9,056 nucleotides of DNA from Acidaminococcales bacterium (lineage in GTDB: Bacteria > Bacillota > Negativicutes > Acidaminococcales > JAISLQ01): positions 1 through 9,056 of the forward strand of contig JAISPA010000025.1 in the NCBI GenBank assembly GCA_031275255.1, read 5' to 3'. Below are positions 6,550-9,056 of the stretch, in pieces. The position numbers were made by a program, and so were the translations under genes. The notes below the pieces were generated by a model. That model was not told the origin of the DNA, did no database searches, and saw only the letters and a program-made list of their open reading frames with translations. Position 1 is the stretch's first letter. Every line of letters starts with the position of its first letter.

Positions 6550-7626
6550 ATGTTGAAGATTATCGGCAAAGCCAAGATAGCGCTCGCGCTTTTGGTTGCG
6601 GCGGCGCTTGCCTGTTACGGCGGCTACAGTTATTATGTGAAAGCGTCGGCAGGCGAAAGCGGCCTGCAAACGGTAAAAGTCTCGGCCGGCGACATCAGGA
6701 ACACCGTTTCGGCTACCGGGACGGTCAAGCCGGTAAACAGCGTCGACGTCAGCTCGAAAATCACCGGCCGGATAGTTGACGTCAAGGTCAAAGAAAACGA
6801 TTGGGTAAAGGAAGACGACGTGCTGTTCATACTCGACTCCCAGCAGTACCAGAGCGATCTTAATCGCGCGGAGGCCACGCTCAACAACGCGGCGGCGCAT
6901 CTTGCCCGCATGGATTCGCTGCTGAGAAGCGGGGCGGTGGCGCAGCAGGAATTTGACTCGGCGCAGAAGGATTATTTGGTGGCAAAGGCCGCCTATGACA
7001 CTTCCGCCTCCAGCATGGCCGATACGATCATAAAAGCGCCGGTAACGGGAATGGTGATCGGCAAGCCCACCCCCGCCGGGCAGACGGTGGCGCCGGGCAT
7101 TTCCACGCCCATGGTGCTTATGACGATCGCCGATATGTCGATAATGCAAAGCGAAACATTGGTGGACGAGTCGGATATTGGCCAGGTGCAGCTTGGCCAG
7201 AAAGTTGATTTTACTGTCGACACCTATACTTCCGAGGTTTTTCAGGGAGTGGTCAGCCTTATCTCGCGCAAGGCCGAAACCACCAATAACGTCGTGTATT
7301 ACAAGGTATACGTCGACGTGCTGGACAACCGTCAGCTGCTTTTCCCCAACATGACCTCGAGGGTTACCATATACACCGCCGAGGCGAAAAATGTGCTGAC
7401 CCTGCCGCTGTCGGCGGTGCGCGAAACCAAGGATGGCTATTTCGCCTATAAAGTCCTGCCAGGCGGCAAGATGGAGGAAGTCAGAGTCGCCTTGGGCCTT
7501 AGGGGGGACGACCGCATAGAAATAACGAGCGGTCTTAACGCAGGCGATGCGGTGCTCCTGAAAGCGGCGGCCGCCGCGGCGCCGGCCAACCGCGCCGGCA
7601 ACATGCGCGGGCCAAGGCTGTTCTGA
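6550..7626 (+). CDS. HlyD/MacA-family periplasmic adaptor (membrane fusion protein)
   Basis: Adaptor subunit that links an inner-membrane ABC exporter to the envelope exterior, and to a TolC-like channel if the cell is diderm. Of 358 residues, about 7-30 form an N-terminal membrane anchor or uncleaved signal. Then come the first half of the lipoyl domain (about 64-98, [20 protein letters not shown]), a short alpha-helical hairpin (about 99-155), the second lipoyl half (about 158-195, [13 protein letters not shown]), a beta-barrel (about 200-278) and a membrane-proximal domain. The hairpin tip [19 protein letters not shown] (120-138) matches the RxxxLxxxxxxS tip known from AcrA/MacA proteins, but the last serine is alanine (A131). 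The C-terminus is an Ala-rich, basic tail. ATG at 6550 has AAGGAG 9 bases upstream. It is the first gene of a three-gene operon with the ATPase and permease; the substrate cannot be inferred. Confidence 0.93.
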   Translation: MLKIIGKAKIALALLVAAALACYGGYSYYVKASAGESGLQTVKVSAGDIRNTVSATGTVKPVNSVDVSSKITGRIVDVKVKENDWVKEDDVLFILDSQQYQSDLNRAEATLNNAAAHLARMDSLLRSGAVAQQEFDSAQKDYLVAKAAYDTSASSMADTIIKAPVTGMVIGKPTPAGQTVAPGISTPMVLMTIADMSIMQSETLVDESDIGQVQLGQKVDFTVDTYTSEVFQGVVSLISRKAETTNNVVYYKVYVDVLDNRQLLFPNMTSRVTIYTAEAKNVLTLPLSAVRETKDGYFAYKVLPGGKMEEVRVALGLRGDDRIEITSGLNAGDAVLLKAAAAAAPANRAGNMRGPRLF

Positions 7627-7639
7627 GGAGGCGATTCTA

Positions 7640-8317
7640 ATGCAGACAATAAAGATAACCGATGTTTACAAGACTTACGTCATGGGCGACAATGTTGTAA
7701 ACGCTTTGGCGGGCCTCGATCTGTCGGTGGAGGACGGCGAATTTGTCGCGATCATGGGGCCGTCCGGTTCCGGCAAATCCACCCTTATGAACATACTCGG
7801 CTGCCTCGACCGCCCGAGCAGGGGTTCCTATATGCTGGACGGGCGCGAGGTAAGCGAATACAACGACGACGAGCTGGCCGTAACGCGCAATAAAAAGATC
7901 GGTTTTGTCTTTCAAAGTTTTAACCTTTTGCCGCGCATGTCGTCTTTGCAAAACGTCGCGCTGCCGATGGTCTACGCCGGCGCCCCGGAAAAAGAGCGCC
8001 TGAAAAAAGCCGCCGACGCGCTCGGGAAGGTAGGATTGGCCGATAGGATTAATCACCGTCCGAACGAACTGTCAGGCGGGCAGAGGCAAAGGGTCGCGAT
8101 CGCCAGGGCGCTGGTGAACAACCCTTCCATCATCATGGCGGATGAACCCACCGGCAACCTTGACAGCAAATCCGGGCAGGACATAATGGCGATGTTCAAG
8201 GGCCTGAACGCGGAAGGGCGCACGATCATCCTGGTTACGCACGAGCCGGAGATCGCCGCGCTGGCCAGGCGCGAGATTCTTGTCCGGGACGGCTTGATCG
8301 TTAAAGACGAGAGGTGA
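7640..8317 (+). CDS. ABC transporter ATP-binding protein, MacB/LolD/YknY type
   Basis: Cytoplasmic ATPase that powers the FtsX-type permease encoded next to it. The 225-residue length is standard for stand-alone MacB/LolD-like subunits. Motifs are complete: Walker [10 protein letters not shown] (40-48), Q-loop [10 protein letters not shown] with Q92, signature LSGGQRQR (144-151), Walker B IIMADEP with E169, D-loop GNLD (172-175) and switch H201. The gene starts 13 bases after the adaptor; its Shine-Dalgarno AGGAGG (7626-7631) begins on the last base of the adaptor stop codon, 8 bases before the ATG. In E. coli MacB this domain is fused to the permease; here they are separate, as in Bacillus YknXYZ. 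All catalytic residues are intact, so it should be active. Confidence 0.95.
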   Translation: MQTIKITDVYKTYVMGDNVVNALAGLDLSVEDGEFVAIMGPSGSGKSTLMNILGCLDRPSRGSYMLDGREVSEYNDDELAVTRNKKIGFVFQSFNLLPRMSSLQNVALPMVYAGAPEKERLKKAADALGKVGLADRINHRPNELSGGQRQRVAIARALVNNPSIIMADEPTGNLDSKSGQDIMAMFKGLNAEGRTIILVTHEPEIAALARREILVRDGLIVKDER

Positions 8318-8322
8318 ATTGT

Positions 8323-9056
8323 ATGTTTTGGGAAAGCTTTACCATCGCGCTGGACGGGCTCAGAGCCAACAAACTGCGATCGATACTGACCATGCTGGGC
8401 ATCATTATCGGCGTGGCCGCGGTCATAACCATGGTTTCACTGGGCCTGGGCGTGCAGGAACGCGTGCGCAGCTCAATAGCCAGCCTGGGCAGCAACCTTC
8501 TGATCGTTCTGCCCGGCGGCACGACTTCGTCCGGCGCGCGGATGGCTTATGGCACAGGCGCGCGCCTTACTTACGACGACGCCAAAGGCATTGAGAAAAG
8601 CGTTGATAACGTGGCGGCGGTCGCTCCGGCCGTCTCCCGTTCCTACCAGGTAGTTTACGGCAACCAGAACTGGACGACCAGCGTGGAAGGCACTACGCCT
8701 TCTTACATGCAGGTGCGCGACTTTGCCATGAAAGAGGGGTCTTCCTTCACCGCGCGCGATCTCGACAGCCGGGGACGGGTCGCCGTCATCGGCAAGACGG
8801 TGGCGGAAAACCTTTTTCCCGGCGCCGAACCGGTCGGGCAGACCATCAGGATAAATAAAGCTCCTTTCAAAGTCCTGGGCGTGCTGGAAAGCAAAGGCCA
8901 GTCGGCGGGCGGGCAGGATCAGGACGACGTCATCTTCATCCCTTTGACCACCGCGCAGCAGCGCATGATGGGAATTACCTACGTGCAGAGGATAAGCATA
9001 CAGGCGGCGGCGGAAGAAGCCGTAAATCAAGTGCAGGACGACGTAACGGAATTTTT
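8323..9056 (+). CDS. ABC transporter permease, MacB/FtsX family, 3' end outside the window
   Basis: Inner-membrane permease of the type VII (MacB-like, mechanotransmission) ABC family. The frame is open from ATG 8323 to the right edge, 244 codons with no stop; full members are usually about 400 residues. Visible parts are an amphipathic start (FWESFTIALDGLRANKLRS), TM1 at about 21-46 (LTMLGIIIGVAAVITMVSLG), and then most of the extracytoplasmic MacB_PCD domain (SLGSNLLIVLPGG, later VAVIGKTVAENLFPG and PVGQTIRI). The three C-terminal membrane helices are not in the window. It starts 5 bases after the ATPase stop, with AGAGGTG (8310-8316) as ribosome binding site overlapping that stop, so the two are translationally linked. 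With the adaptor and ATPase it forms a tripartite exporter of unknown substrate. Confidence 0.93.
   Translation, partial: MFWESFTIALDGLRANKLRSILTMLGIIIGVAAVITMVSLGLGVQERVRSSIASLGSNLLIVLPGGTTSSGARMAYGTGARLTYDDAKGIEKSVDNVAAVAPAVSRSYQVVYGNQNWTTSVEGTTPSYMQVRDFAMKEGSSFTARDLDSRGRVAVIGKTVAENLFPGAEPVGQTIRINKAPFKVLGVLESKGQSAGGQDQDDVIFIPLTTAQQRMMGITYVQRISIQAAAEEAVNQVQDDVTEF

Overview
The window reads as a stretch of a bacterial chromosome, most likely a diderm Firmicute of the Negativicutes type. This is an inference from gene content. nadD-yqeK-LCP is a Firmicutes-style housekeeping operon. A MacA-like periplasmic adaptor with separate ATPase and FtsX-type permease genes suggests an envelope with an outer membrane, although Gram-positive YknXYZ systems look similar. 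Chemoreceptors with Cache sensors fit a motile anaerobe. Ribosome binding sites are purine-rich and close to consensus, and three sigma-70-like promoters are visible. No mobile element, CRISPR array, tRNA or rRNA was seen.

Layout: (1) positions 1-3556, plus strand, hold two methyl-accepting chemotaxis proteins. The first lacks its 5' end at the window edge. The second is complete and has its own promoter. Each is followed by an intrinsic terminator. They share a 59-base identical stretch at the signalling tip. (2) Positions 3557-3849 are a convergent gap with no convincing gene. (3) Positions 3850-6113, minus strand, hold nadD, yqeK and an LCP-family cell-wall ligase, read in that order from a clear promoter at 6085-6113. 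(4) Positions 6121-6316, minus strand, hold a likely frameshifted small gene for a single-pass membrane protein of about 64 residues, not previously apparent because it is split between two frames. (5) Positions 6338-9056, plus strand, hold a divergent promoter, a long leader with a possible attenuator, and then adaptor, ATPase and permease genes of a MacAB/YknXYZ-type ABC exporter. The permease runs off the right edge.

Functionally the blocks are independent: environmental sensing through CheA/CheW, NAD synthesis plus Ap4A turnover plus wall-polymer attachment, and envelope export. I did not find a clearly new biological system. The best candidates for a second look are the split small membrane-protein gene and the exporter leader.
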